NCBI GenBank assembly: GCA_902806305.1
Contig: CADCWC010000191.1
Span: 1-7,474, forward strand
Length of the DNA stretch: 7,474 nucleotides
Direction: 5' to 3'
Source: an uncultured Thermoleophilia bacterium
Lineage (GTDB): Bacteria; Actinomycetota; Thermoleophilia; Gaiellales; F1-60-MAGs149
A program made the translations under genes and the position numbers. The notes under the pieces are model-generated. The model searched no databases and was not told where the DNA came from. It worked only from the letters and a program-made list of their open reading frames with translations. Numbering within the stretch: the stretch's first letter is position 1; every line of letters starts with the position of its first letter. Below are positions 1 to 5,533 of this stretch, piece after piece.

Positions 1-476
1 GGATCCTCGAGGTCGGGGCCCGGCGTCGCCGGTGTCGGGTCGACCCCGCGGGGGGACGTCCGCGGCGCGGCGGGCAGCTTCGCGATGCGCTCGCGCAGGT
101 CGAGGCAGATGCGCTCGGCCGTCCGCTTGCCGACGCCGGAGACGGACGAGAGGAGCGCGACGTCGGAGGCCACGATCGCCCGCGCGAGCTGGTCCGGCGG
201 GTAGGCCGAGACCACGGCGAGCGCGAGCCGCGGCCCCACGCCGGAGACGCCGAGCAGCAGCCGGAACAGGCGCCGCTCCCCCACGTCGGCGAAGCCGAAC
301 AGCTGCAGGGCGTCCTCGCGGACGTGGAGGTGCGTCTGCAGGGTCACGGTGGTGCCGGGACGGGCCACGGCCTCGGCGCCGCGCGTGGCGACGACCTCGA
401 GTCCCACCCCGCCGACCTCGAGGACCACGCCGTCCCCGCCACGGCCGACGACGCGACCCGTGACCTGCGCGATCAC
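1..476 (-). CDS. ruvA: Holliday junction branch migration protein RuvA (partial, C-terminus cut by window edge)
   Basis: RuvA binds the four-way Holliday junction as a tetramer and loads the RuvB motor for branch migration during recombinational repair. Reading leftwards from a GTG at 476, 158 residues are visible before the sequence runs out. The protein opens with MIAQVTGRV, the usual RuvA start, followed by an OB-fold domain at about residues 1-62. Two helix-hairpin-helix DNA-binding motifs follow: GVSGVGPRLA at residues 76-85 and SVSGVGKRTAER at 111-122. A Pro/Thr-rich linker begins near residue 136. The C-terminal domain that contacts RuvB is missing only because the window ends. The start codon overlaps the ruvC stop (GTGA at 476-473), so translation is probably coupled to ruvC. 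The family assignment is firm. RuvB is expected immediately beyond the left edge, but that is inference. Confidence 0.96.
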   Translation of the reverse strand, partial: MIAQVTGRVVGRGGDGVVLEVGGVGLEVVATRGAEAVARPGTTVTLQTHLHVREDALQLFGFADVGERRLFRLLLGVSGVGPRLALAVVSAYPPDQLARAIVASDVALLSSVSGVGKRTAERICLDLRERIAKLPAAPRTSPRGVDPTPATPGPDLED

Positions 477-982
477 GCCCGCACCGCGCGGCGACCCGCC
501 AGGCGTGCGGTGTGCGCCCCGTGGTGGGCGTGGCAGATCGCAGCCGCGAGGGCGTCGGCGGCGTGCTCGGAGGCGGGCAGCCGGTCGAGGGCCAGGATCG
601 CCCGCACCATCTGCCCGACCTGCGCCTTCTCGGCGCGGCCGTAGCCGCAGACCGCCGTCTTGATCACGGACACGCTGTACTCCGCGACCGGCACGCCGAG
701 CGTGCCGCAGGCCACCAGGGCCGCGCCGCGGGCCTGGCCGACCGCCAGGATGCTGCGCGGGTTCGGACCCACGTACAGCTCCTCGACCGCCACGCAGGCC
801 GGCCGGTGGGTCAGCACGAGCTCGCGCACGCGCTCGTGGATCGCGGCCAGGCGGGCCCCCGGGTCGACGCCCGCCCGCGTCGTGACGACGCCGAGCTCGA
901 GCGCCCGGAGCGTCGAGCCGCGTTCCTCGATCACGCCGTAGCCGGTCGCCGCGGTGCCGGGATCGATGCCGAGAACGATCAT
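473..982 (-). CDS. ruvC: Crossover junction endodeoxyribonuclease RuvC
   Basis: RuvC is the Holliday junction resolvase: it nicks two opposing strands of a junction held by RuvAB, using divalent metal ions in an RNase H-like fold. The ATG at 982 gives MIVLGIDPG and a 169-residue protein, close to the usual length of about 170. The reading frame is open a further 74 codons upstream, but that part is low-complexity Arg/Ser/Pro with no family resemblance, so this start is chosen. Visible catalytic residues are Asp7 (GIDPG), Glu67 (VEELY) and Asp143 (HAADALA). The fourth position is His140, where E. coli has Asp138; Thermus RuvC also has His there. The gene overlaps ruvA by 4 nt downstream and diverges from the cupin gene, leaving an 82-nt gap. 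No clear Shine-Dalgarno is seen. A TACACT element ends 9 nt before the ATG, which suggests a nearly leaderless mRNA. Confidence 0.97.
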   Translation of the reverse strand: MIVLGIDPGTAATGYGVIEERGSTLRALELGVVTTRAGVDPGARLAAIHERVRELVLTHRPACVAVEELYVGPNPRSILAVGQARGAALVACGTLGVPVAEYSVSVIKTAVCGYGRAEKAQVGQMVRAILALDRLPASEHAADALAAAICHAHHGAHTARLAGRRAVRA

Positions 983-991
983 CGACGGCCC

Positions 992-997
992 AGTGTA
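992..997 (-). promoter_or_regulatory. Candidate -10 element for ruvC (TACACT)
   Basis: The minus strand reads TACACT and then nine bases before the ruvC ATG at 982. A -10 element at this distance would put the transcription start within a few bases of the start codon, giving a leaderless or nearly leaderless message, which is common in Actinomycetota. This fits the missing Shine-Dalgarno. No convincing -35 hexamer is found at 16-18 bp spacing, so the call is tentative. Confidence 0.35.
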
Positions 998-1050
998 CGG
1001 GCCGGGCCGGTCACCGCCGTCCCGGACGGGGAGCCGGAGCCGGAGTCGGA

Positions 1051-1056
1051 TACGAT
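1051..1056 (+). promoter_or_regulatory. Candidate -10 element for the cupin gene (TACGAT)
   Basis: TACGAT matches the TAnnnT pattern of actinobacterial -10 elements and ends 8 nt before the cupin ATG at 1065. That spacing predicts transcription starting at or just before the A of ATG. No Shine-Dalgarno lies in front of this ATG, in keeping with a leaderless transcript. The -35 region is a GC-rich run of GAGCCG-like hexamers (1029-1049) with no recognisable hexamer. Confidence 0.35.
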
Positions 1057-1064
1057 CAGCGCCC

Positions 1065-1766
1065 ATGGCCGAGCGACCCGCCCGTACCGTCGCCCTCGTC
1101 GAGCACCATCCGCGGTACTGGCCGGACGCGCAGGGCGCCGCGGAGGAGCTCCGACGCGTGCTGGGTGACGTGGAGGTCTTCCTGCTCGTCGACCCCGACG
1201 GCACCTGGGAGGCCGCCTGTGCGGTCGTGCCCGCCGACTTCCGCCCCGCCCGCTGGGTCCAGGCCCGGCGGCTGCCCGCGGGCGACTACGCGTCGTCGTC
1301 CGTCGACGGCCTGCCCGCCGAGCGGCTCCTGGAGCGGGCCGACGGCCGGCCGCCGTTCCTGATCGCCGCCTCCGAGGCGCCGACCGGCGAGGGCGAGTAC
1401 GAGCCCGGCGGCGAGACGTTCGGGCTCTCGACGCGGCTCGGCGAGCAGGCGGGTCTGCACCGGATCGGCGTCAACGTGGACGTCATCCGGCCGGGGGAGC
1501 GGTCGACGAAGTACCACTGGCACCACCAGGAGGAGGAGTGCTTCCTCGTCCTGTCGGGAAGCGGGCTCCTGCAGGTCGGCGAGAGGACCTACCGCGTCGG
1601 CCCGGGCGACTTCTTCGCCAAGACGGAGGGGCCTGAGCGCGCCCACCAGTTCGTGAACGACGGCGACCACGACCTGCGCATCGTCACGATCGGCGAGCAT
1701 CGTGGCGACGTGGTCGAGTACCCGCCGCCGCCGTGGCGGCCGGGAGCGCCCTACCCGGTGCCCTGA
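1065..1766 (+). CDS. Cupin-domain protein (two-part, C-terminal cupin)
   Basis: This encodes a 233-residue protein with no signal peptide or membrane segment. The C-terminal half is a cupin barrel. Motif 1 is at residues 144-165, with putative metal ligands His151, His153 and Glu157 in HWHHQEEE. Motif 2 contains His194 in ERAHQFVN. The ending GDVVEYPPPPW resembles the GDVVxYPD ending of a broad group of uncharacterised cupins (COG3837-like, from memory). Residues 1 to about 110 form an N-terminal part that I do not recognise. With the ligands intact it could bind a metal and act as a small-molecule enzyme or sensor, but no substrate can be named. The ATG at 1065 is preferred over an upstream in-frame ATG at 954, whose added residues are low-complexity and overlap ruvC. 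It is the only plus-strand gene inside the cluster. Its last 16 bp overlap the hydrolase tail to tail. Confidence 0.88.
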   Translation: MAERPARTVALVEHHPRYWPDAQGAAEELRRVLGDVEVFLLVDPDGTWEAACAVVPADFRPARWVQARRLPAGDYASSSVDGLPAERLLERADGRPPFLIAASEAPTGEGEYEPGGETFGLSTRLGEQAGLHRIGVNVDVIRPGERSTKYHWHHQEEECFLVLSGSGLLQVGERTYRVGPGDFFAKTEGPERAHQFVNDGDHDLRIVTIGEHRGDVVEYPPPPWRPGAPYPVP

Positions 1767-2560
1767 CCGGTCGGCGGCCGGGCCGTGCCCGTGGTCAGGA
1801 ACCGCGCCAGCAGCTCGTTGAAGGGCGCGCCGAGGCGTTGCGGGTTGTGCCCGGCGCCGGGGACGACCACCTGCTCGGCGCCCGTGGTGGCCGCCAGGGC
1901 GTCGCAGACGGCCGCGAACGCGGCACGGCCACGTGCGCGGGCGGCCGCGGGGAGCACGTCCCAGGCGCCCGAGACGACGAGCCGCGGGAACGGCCCCCGG
2001 GCGAGCGCCTCCATCGGCAGCTCGGCCTCGTCGGGGAGCCGCTCCGCCATGGAGGCGCGCACGGCCGCGGCGGCGCGGGGCTTCAGGCGCAGGCCGGCGG
2101 TGGCGGAGAGGCCGAGCGCCTGCAGGAACCCCGCCCGGAACGCCTCGGGCGACAGCGCCTCGGCCCGGCCCCAGAGCTCGCGCAGCGCCGCGGTCAGCGC
2201 CCTCACGGCGGGCTCGTCCGGCGTCAGGCCGAAGAGCGGCGGCTCGATGACCGTGAGCGAGCGCACGGCCGCCGGCCGGGCGGCCGCCGCGAGCAGGCAG
2301 CCGATCGCGCCGTAGGAGTGCCCGACCAGGTGGGCTCCGCCCGCCAGCAGCGGCACGAGGTCGGCGGCGTCGCGGGCGAAGTCCACCCGAGCGGCCGGAG
2401 GACTGTCCCCGAAGCCGCGCCGGTCGACGATCTCGAGCCGGAACCGCGCGGCGAGCGGCCCTTGGGCCTCCCAGGTCTCCTCGCCCCAGCCGAAGCTGCC
2501 GTGGACGAGCACGACGCGGTCGCCCGTCGTGCCGAGGCGGTGGACGGCGAGGTCGCTCAG
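1751..2560 (-). CDS. Alpha/beta hydrolase, probable CTG start
   Basis: This is a soluble alpha/beta-fold hydrolase of 269 residues if it starts at the CTG at 2560. It has the oxyanion-loop motif VLVHGSFGWG (residues 17-26) and the nucleophile elbow GHSYGA with Ser82. The acid is probably Asp201 in SGAWDVLP, and the catalytic His238 lies in PGAGHNP. The triad is complete, so it should be active as an esterase, lactonase or similar; the substrate cannot be told. The first ordinary start codon in frame is a GTG at 2512, but starting there would begin inside the first core strand. Reading from CTG adds SDLAVHRLGTTGDRVV, a normal first strand for this family. The CTG overlaps the upstream stop as CTGA, like other gene pairs here. 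No Shine-Dalgarno is visible, so re-initiation after the SseB-like gene is likely. Confidence 0.85.
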   Translation of the reverse strand: MSDLAVHRLGTTGDRVVLVHGSFGWGEETWEAQGPLAARFRLEIVDRRGFGDSPPAARVDFARDAADLVPLLAGGAHLVGHSYGAIGCLLAAAARPAAVRSLTVIEPPLFGLTPDEPAVRALTAALRELWGRAEALSPEAFRAGFLQALGLSATAGLRLKPRAAAAVRASMAERLPDEAELPMEALARGPFPRLVVSGAWDVLPAAARARGRAAFAAVCDALAATTGAEQVVVPGAGHNPQRLGAPFNELLARFLTTGTARPPTGQGTG

Positions 2561-3129
2561 GGGCGCCGGCGGAGCCCGAGTCGTTCGACCCAGGGGCGCC
2601 GGCGGCCCTCCGACCCGTCCGGCGCCTGGACGTCGGACGTCGACGGGCGCTCGGCGCTCGCGGAAGCGACCGGCGCCGAGGGCTCGGGCGCTGCGTCGGA
2701 GGCGACGGCGTGGCCGGTGCGCAGGACCTCCTCACGGAGGGCCGCCAATCGCTCGCCGGGCACCTTCGTCGACAGCTCGGCGCCCGGGTTCAGGTAGAGC
2801 GCGGCGTCCGGCGGCCAGCCGGCGAGCAGGACGGCACCGCGGGCGACGATGTACGGCCGGTCCGGCTCGGGCAGCGCCGAGAGGACGGCCGCCTCCGTGG
2901 TGAAGACGGGGACGAGCCGCTCATCGCCCTCGACGAGGACGGGGTACCGCACGGCGGCCGCATCGTGCAGCCGTCGCGCGCGCCCTTCGCTCCCGACAGC
3001 GCCCGACGTGGGCATGTAGAGGTCGGCGGCGAGCAGCACGGCCACCAGCTCCTGCCGGGTCCGGACGGCGCGGAGGGCCGCGTCGGTGTCCGGCGCCTCG
3101 CCCTCGCCCGCTCCACGGTCGGGGTGCAT
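2557..3129 (-). CDS. SseB-like N-terminal domain protein
   Basis: This is a 190-residue soluble protein. Residues about 24-135 resemble the SseB protein N-terminal domain: a first helix (RTRQELVAVLLAADLYMP), then LVPVFTTEAAVLSAL at 72-86, and YLNPGAELSTKVPGERLAALRE at 112-133. In enterobacteria the name comes from a secretion-system protein, but in Actinomycetota this domain occurs in many cytoplasmic proteins of unknown role, so no secretion function is implied. The C-terminus (about 145-190) is rich in Ala, Ser and Pro and ends in a basic stretch, so it is probably disordered. The ATG at 3129 is the only in-frame start after the yebC stop. It lies 30 nt downstream of yebC in the same reading frame, and its stop overlaps the hydrolase start. 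The domain call is from pattern recognition only. Confidence 0.78.
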   Translation of the reverse strand: MHPDRGAGEGEAPDTDAALRAVRTRQELVAVLLAADLYMPTSGAVGSEGRARRLHDAAAVRYPVLVEGDERLVPVFTTEAAVLSALPEPDRPYIVARGAVLLAGWPPDAALYLNPGAELSTKVPGERLAALREEVLRTGHAVASDAAPEPSAPVASASAERPSTSDVQAPDGSEGRRRPWVERLGLRRRP

Positions 3130-3159
3130 GCCGCCATTCTGGCAGGCGCCCTCCCCGGC

Positions 3160-3897
3160 TCAGGCCTCGAGGACGCCCTCCGGGATCTCGAAGTTGAAGT
3201 ACACGTCCTGGACGTCGTCGTCGTCCTCGAGCACGTCGACCATGCGCAGCAGGCGCCGAGCGGTGTCGTCGTCGACCTCGCTGTGGTTCTTCGGGAGCAA
3301 CGTCAGCTCCGCCGACGTCACCTCGAAGCCTGCCTCCTCGAGCGCTCGCCGGACCTGGGCGAGCGAACCGGGATCGCAGGTGACCTGCCACACGTCGCCG
3401 TCGAGCGCCACGTCCTCGGCGCCCGCGTCGGCCGCCGCCATCGTCAACTCGTCCTCGTCGACGTCCCCCTCGACGATCACGACGCCGCGGCGGTCGAACA
3501 TCCAGGCCACCGATCCCGGCTGGCCGAGCGAGCCGCCGTGCTTGGCGAAGTACGACCGGACGTTCGCGGCCGTGCGGTTGCGGTTGTCGGTCAGGGCCTC
3601 GACGACGAAGGCGGCGCCCCCCGCGCCGTACCCCTCGTACGTGACGGTCTCGTAGGCGTTCGCGTCACCGCCGCCCGCGCCGCGCTGGATGGCGCGCTCG
3701 ATGTTCTCCTTCGGCATGGAGAAGTCGCGGGCCTTCTGGATCGCGGTGGCCAGCGCGTTGTTCGCGGCCGGGTCGCCGCCGCCGTCCTTGGCCGCGACGA
3801 TGATCGCCCGGGAGAGCTTCGAGAACATGACGCCGCGCTTCTTGTCCGTCGCGGCCTTCTTGTGCTTGATCGTGGACCACTTGGAATGGCCGGACAT
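3160..3897 (-). CDS. yebC: YebC/PmpR family regulatory protein
   Basis: This is a full-length 245-residue YebC-family protein. It starts with the signature MSGHSKWSTIKHKKAATDKKRG and continues with GGGDPAANNALATAIQKAR and MPKENIERAIQRG. The middle part carries YEGYGAGGAAFVVEALTDN and NRTAANVRSYFAKHGG. The C-terminal domain is acidic (VLEDDDDVQDVYFNFEIPE). Family members have been described as DNA-binding regulators, and more recently as ribosome-associated factors that relieve stalling; which applies here cannot be decided. The ATG at 3897 is preceded by GGGAG with a 4-nt spacer, a usable Shine-Dalgarno. It follows pdxT by 36 nt and is probably in the same transcript. In many actinobacteria yebC is directly followed by ruvC; here three other genes lie between them. 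Confidence 0.97.
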   Translation of the reverse strand: MSGHSKWSTIKHKKAATDKKRGVMFSKLSRAIIVAAKDGGGDPAANNALATAIQKARDFSMPKENIERAIQRGAGGGDANAYETVTYEGYGAGGAAFVVEALTDNRNRTAANVRSYFAKHGGSLGQPGSVAWMFDRRGVVIVEGDVDEDELTMAAADAGAEDVALDGDVWQVTCDPGSLAQVRRALEEAGFEVTSAELTLLPKNHSEVDDDTARRLLRMVDVLEDDDDVQDVYFNFEIPEGVLEA

Positions 3898-3933
3898 GGT
3901 GCTCCCGAGGGCGAGTCGTTGAGGTTCGCCGCC

Positions 3934-4551
3934 CTAGGCGGCGACGGCGCGGACGACGCGCACGCGGTCGAGGAAGCGCCGGTGCAGGCGGTCGTCACCC
4001 GTCAGCTCCGGATGGAACGATGCCACCATGATACCGCCCGCGGCGGCCGCGACCGGTTCGCCGTCGAGCGTGCCGACGACCTCGACGCCCTCACCGACGC
4101 GCACGATCCGCGGCGCACGGATGAAGACGCCGGGCATCGGGTCGCCGTCGGCGTCGAGCTGCACGGGGGCCTCGAACGAGTGCACCTGGCGGCCGTAGCC
4201 GTTCCGCCGCGCCGTGACGTCGATCAGGCCGAGCGGGCGTTGGTCGGACCGGCCGTCCTCGGCCGCCGCACTCAGCACGATCAGCCCGGCGCACGTCCCG
4301 AAGGCGGGGAGCCCGCCCGCGAGCGCGGCGACGAGCGGCTCCCGGAGCCCCGACGAGTCGAGCAGCCGGTCGATGACGGTCGACTCGCCGCCGGGGAGCA
4401 CGACCGCGTCGAGGCCCGTGAGATCGGCGGGCGTGCGGACCTCGACCGCGTCCGCGCCCAGACGTCGGAACGTGGCCACGTGCTCCCGGAAGGCTCCCTG
4501 CAGCGCGAGGACGCCGATGCGGAGCCCGACGCCGGGGCCGCCGTCGCTCAC
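3934..4551 (-). CDS. pdxT: Pyridoxal 5'-phosphate synthase glutaminase subunit PdxT
   Basis: PdxT is the class I glutaminase that hydrolyses glutamine and channels ammonia to PdxS for de novo vitamin B6 synthesis in the cytoplasm. The protein has 205 residues. After a short N-terminal extension it shows IGVLALQGAFREH, the PGGEST loop at 53-58, and the nucleophile Cys87 in FGTCAGLI. The rest of the triad is His180 and Glu182 in SFHPELT. The RNGYGRQVHSFE segment (117-128) corresponds to the conserved RNAFGRQ region. The GTG start at 4551 overlaps the pdxS stop (GTGA at 4551-4548), and no Shine-Dalgarno is seen there, so its translation is probably coupled to pdxS. That would help keep the two subunits in proportion. 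Catalytic residues are intact. Confidence 0.97.
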   Translation of the reverse strand: MSDGGPGVGLRIGVLALQGAFREHVATFRRLGADAVEVRTPADLTGLDAVVLPGGESTVIDRLLDSSGLREPLVAALAGGLPAFGTCAGLIVLSAAAEDGRSDQRPLGLIDVTARRNGYGRQVHSFEAPVQLDADGDPMPGVFIRAPRIVRVGEGVEVVGTLDGEPVAAAAGGIMVASFHPELTGDDRLHRRFLDRVRVVRAVAA

Positions 4552-5435
4552 CAGCCGCGCGTCTGGAGGAGGCCGCCGTGGCCGTCGAGCTGGGAGATCT
4601 CGCGGCCGACCATCGCCTCGCCGAGGTTCTTCGAGACCTCGGCCACGACGGCCGCGTCGGCGAAGTGCGTCGTCGCCTCGACGATGGCGCGCGCCCGGCG
4701 GACCGGATCGCCCGACTTGAAGATCCCCGAGCCGACGAACACGCCGTCCGAGCCGAGCTGCATCATCAGCGCCGCGTCGGCGGGCGTGGCGATGCCGCCG
4801 GCGGTGAAGAGCACCACAGGCAGCCGGCCTTCCTCGGCGCAGGCCCGGACCAGGTCGTACGGGGCCTGGAGGTTCTTGGCGGCCGCGTACAGCTCCTCGG
4901 GGCGCAGCGTCGTCAGGCGGGCGATCTCACCGCGGATGGCGCGGATGTGACGGACCGCCTCGACCACGTTGCCCGTGCCGGCCTCGCCCTTCGAGCGGAC
5001 CATGGCCGCGCCCTCGGCGATCCGTCGCAGCGCCTCGCCGAGGTTCGTCGCGCCGCAGACGAACGGGACCCGGAAGCCCCACTTGTCGATGTGGTGCGCC
5101 TCGTCGGCCGGCGTCAGGACCTCCGACTCGTCGATGTAGTCGACCTCGAGCGCCTGGAGGACCTGCGCCTCGACGAAGTGCCCGATGCGCGCCTTCGCCA
5201 TGACGGGGATCGTCACGGCCTCCTGGATCCCGACGATCATCTCGGGGTCGGACATCCGGGCCACGCCGCCGTCCGCGCGGATGTCGGCCGGCACCCGCTC
5301 GAGCGCCATGACGGCCACCGCGCCCGCGTCCTCGGCGATCTTCGCCTGCTCGGCGTTGACGACGTCCATGATGACGCCGCCCTTCAACATCTCGGCGAGC
5401 CCGCTCTTGACCCGCATCGTCCCGTACTCGGCCAC
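4548..5435 (-). CDS. pdxS: Pyridoxal 5'-phosphate synthase lyase subunit PdxS
   Basis: PdxS builds pyridoxal 5'-phosphate from ribose 5-phosphate, glyceraldehyde 3-phosphate and ammonia supplied by PdxT. It forms a TIM-barrel dodecamer. The GTG at 5435 gives 295 residues and places Asp24 (GGVIMD), Lys81 (VMAKARIGH) and Lys149 (RSKGE) at exactly the positions numbered in Bacillus PdxS, which strongly supports this start. An ATG six codons downstream is possible but would drop the usual N-terminal residues. Other signatures are ALERVPADIR, DESEVLTPADEAHH, AGGIATPADAALMMQLG and the C-terminal RGW. A weak TGGGGT Shine-Dalgarno-like run lies 5 nt upstream. It is followed by pdxT with a 4-nt overlap and preceded by tadG across a 98-nt gap that holds a palindrome and a possible promoter. 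Confidence 0.98.
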   Translation of the reverse strand: MAEYGTMRVKSGLAEMLKGGVIMDVVNAEQAKIAEDAGAVAVMALERVPADIRADGGVARMSDPEMIVGIQEAVTIPVMAKARIGHFVEAQVLQALEVDYIDESEVLTPADEAHHIDKWGFRVPFVCGATNLGEALRRIAEGAAMVRSKGEAGTGNVVEAVRHIRAIRGEIARLTTLRPEELYAAAKNLQAPYDLVRACAEEGRLPVVLFTAGGIATPADAALMMQLGSDGVFVGSGIFKSGDPVRRARAIVEATTHFADAAVVAEVSKNLGEAMVGREISQLDGHGGLLQTRGW

Positions 5436-5533
5436 CTGACACCCCACGCAGCAATCGAAGTCGGCGTCGCCGTCCGACGACGCCCGGCTTCCATCGTAGG
5501 CGATGGACACGAGGCCGTTTGTCCTGCAGTTGC
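5436..5533 (-). promoter_or_regulatory. tadG-pdxS gap with candidate pdxS promoter
   Basis: This is the largest non-coding gap within the minus-strand run of genes. On the minus strand a TACGAT hexamer at 5498-5493 matches an actinobacterial -10 and would give a leader of roughly 50 nt before the pdxS GTG. No good -35 is seen at normal spacing: the nearest partial match, AGGACA at 5525-5520, is 21 bp away. The hexamer lies partly in the right arm of the perfect inverted repeat at 5490-5507, as an operator-controlled promoter would. This is inference. Confidence 0.35.
5490..5507. repeat. Perfect 7-bp inverted repeat upstream of pdxS
   Basis: TCCATCG and CGATGGA flank a 4-bp spacer. As RNA this would be a 7-bp stem with a 4-nt loop. 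No U-run follows on the minus strand, so it does not look like an intrinsic terminator for tadG. It covers most of the candidate pdxS -10, so an operator for a regulator of vitamin B6 synthesis is possible, for example a MocR-type PdxR as known in other bacteria. No such regulator gene is in the window. Confidence 0.5.

Noticed and set aside
1..11. Adjacent BamHI and XhoI-like sequences at the window start, as in a cloning junction
   Set aside because: The ruvA frame stays open to the first base with plausible linker residues, so this may be genomic chance; a junction can be neither shown nor excluded from so short a stretch.
983..1064. An SOS (LexA) box in front of ruvC
   Set aside because: No GAAC-N4-GTTC-like palindrome is present in the gap between ruvC and the cupin gene.
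1056..2735. A 559-codon minus-strand frame spanning the cupin and hydrolase genes
   Set aside because: It crosses two real genes in other frames, and its product is an Arg/Pro/Ala-rich composition artefact.
3130..3159. A fusion or readthrough of yebC into the SseB-like gene, which share a reading frame
   Set aside because: One TGA stop and ten codons separate them, the YebC C-terminus is complete, and the downstream gene has its own ATG. Readthrough is possible in principle, but nothing in the sequence favours it.
2710..4950. A 746-codon open frame on the plus strand across the SseB-like, yebC, pdxT and pdxS genes
   Set aside because: It is antisense to four well-supported genes, its product is low-complexity (Arg/Ala/Asp/Val-rich) with no recognisable domain, and such frames arise by chance at this GC content.
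5490..5507. An intrinsic terminator after tadG
   Set aside because: The hairpin is short and is not followed by a T-run on the minus strand.
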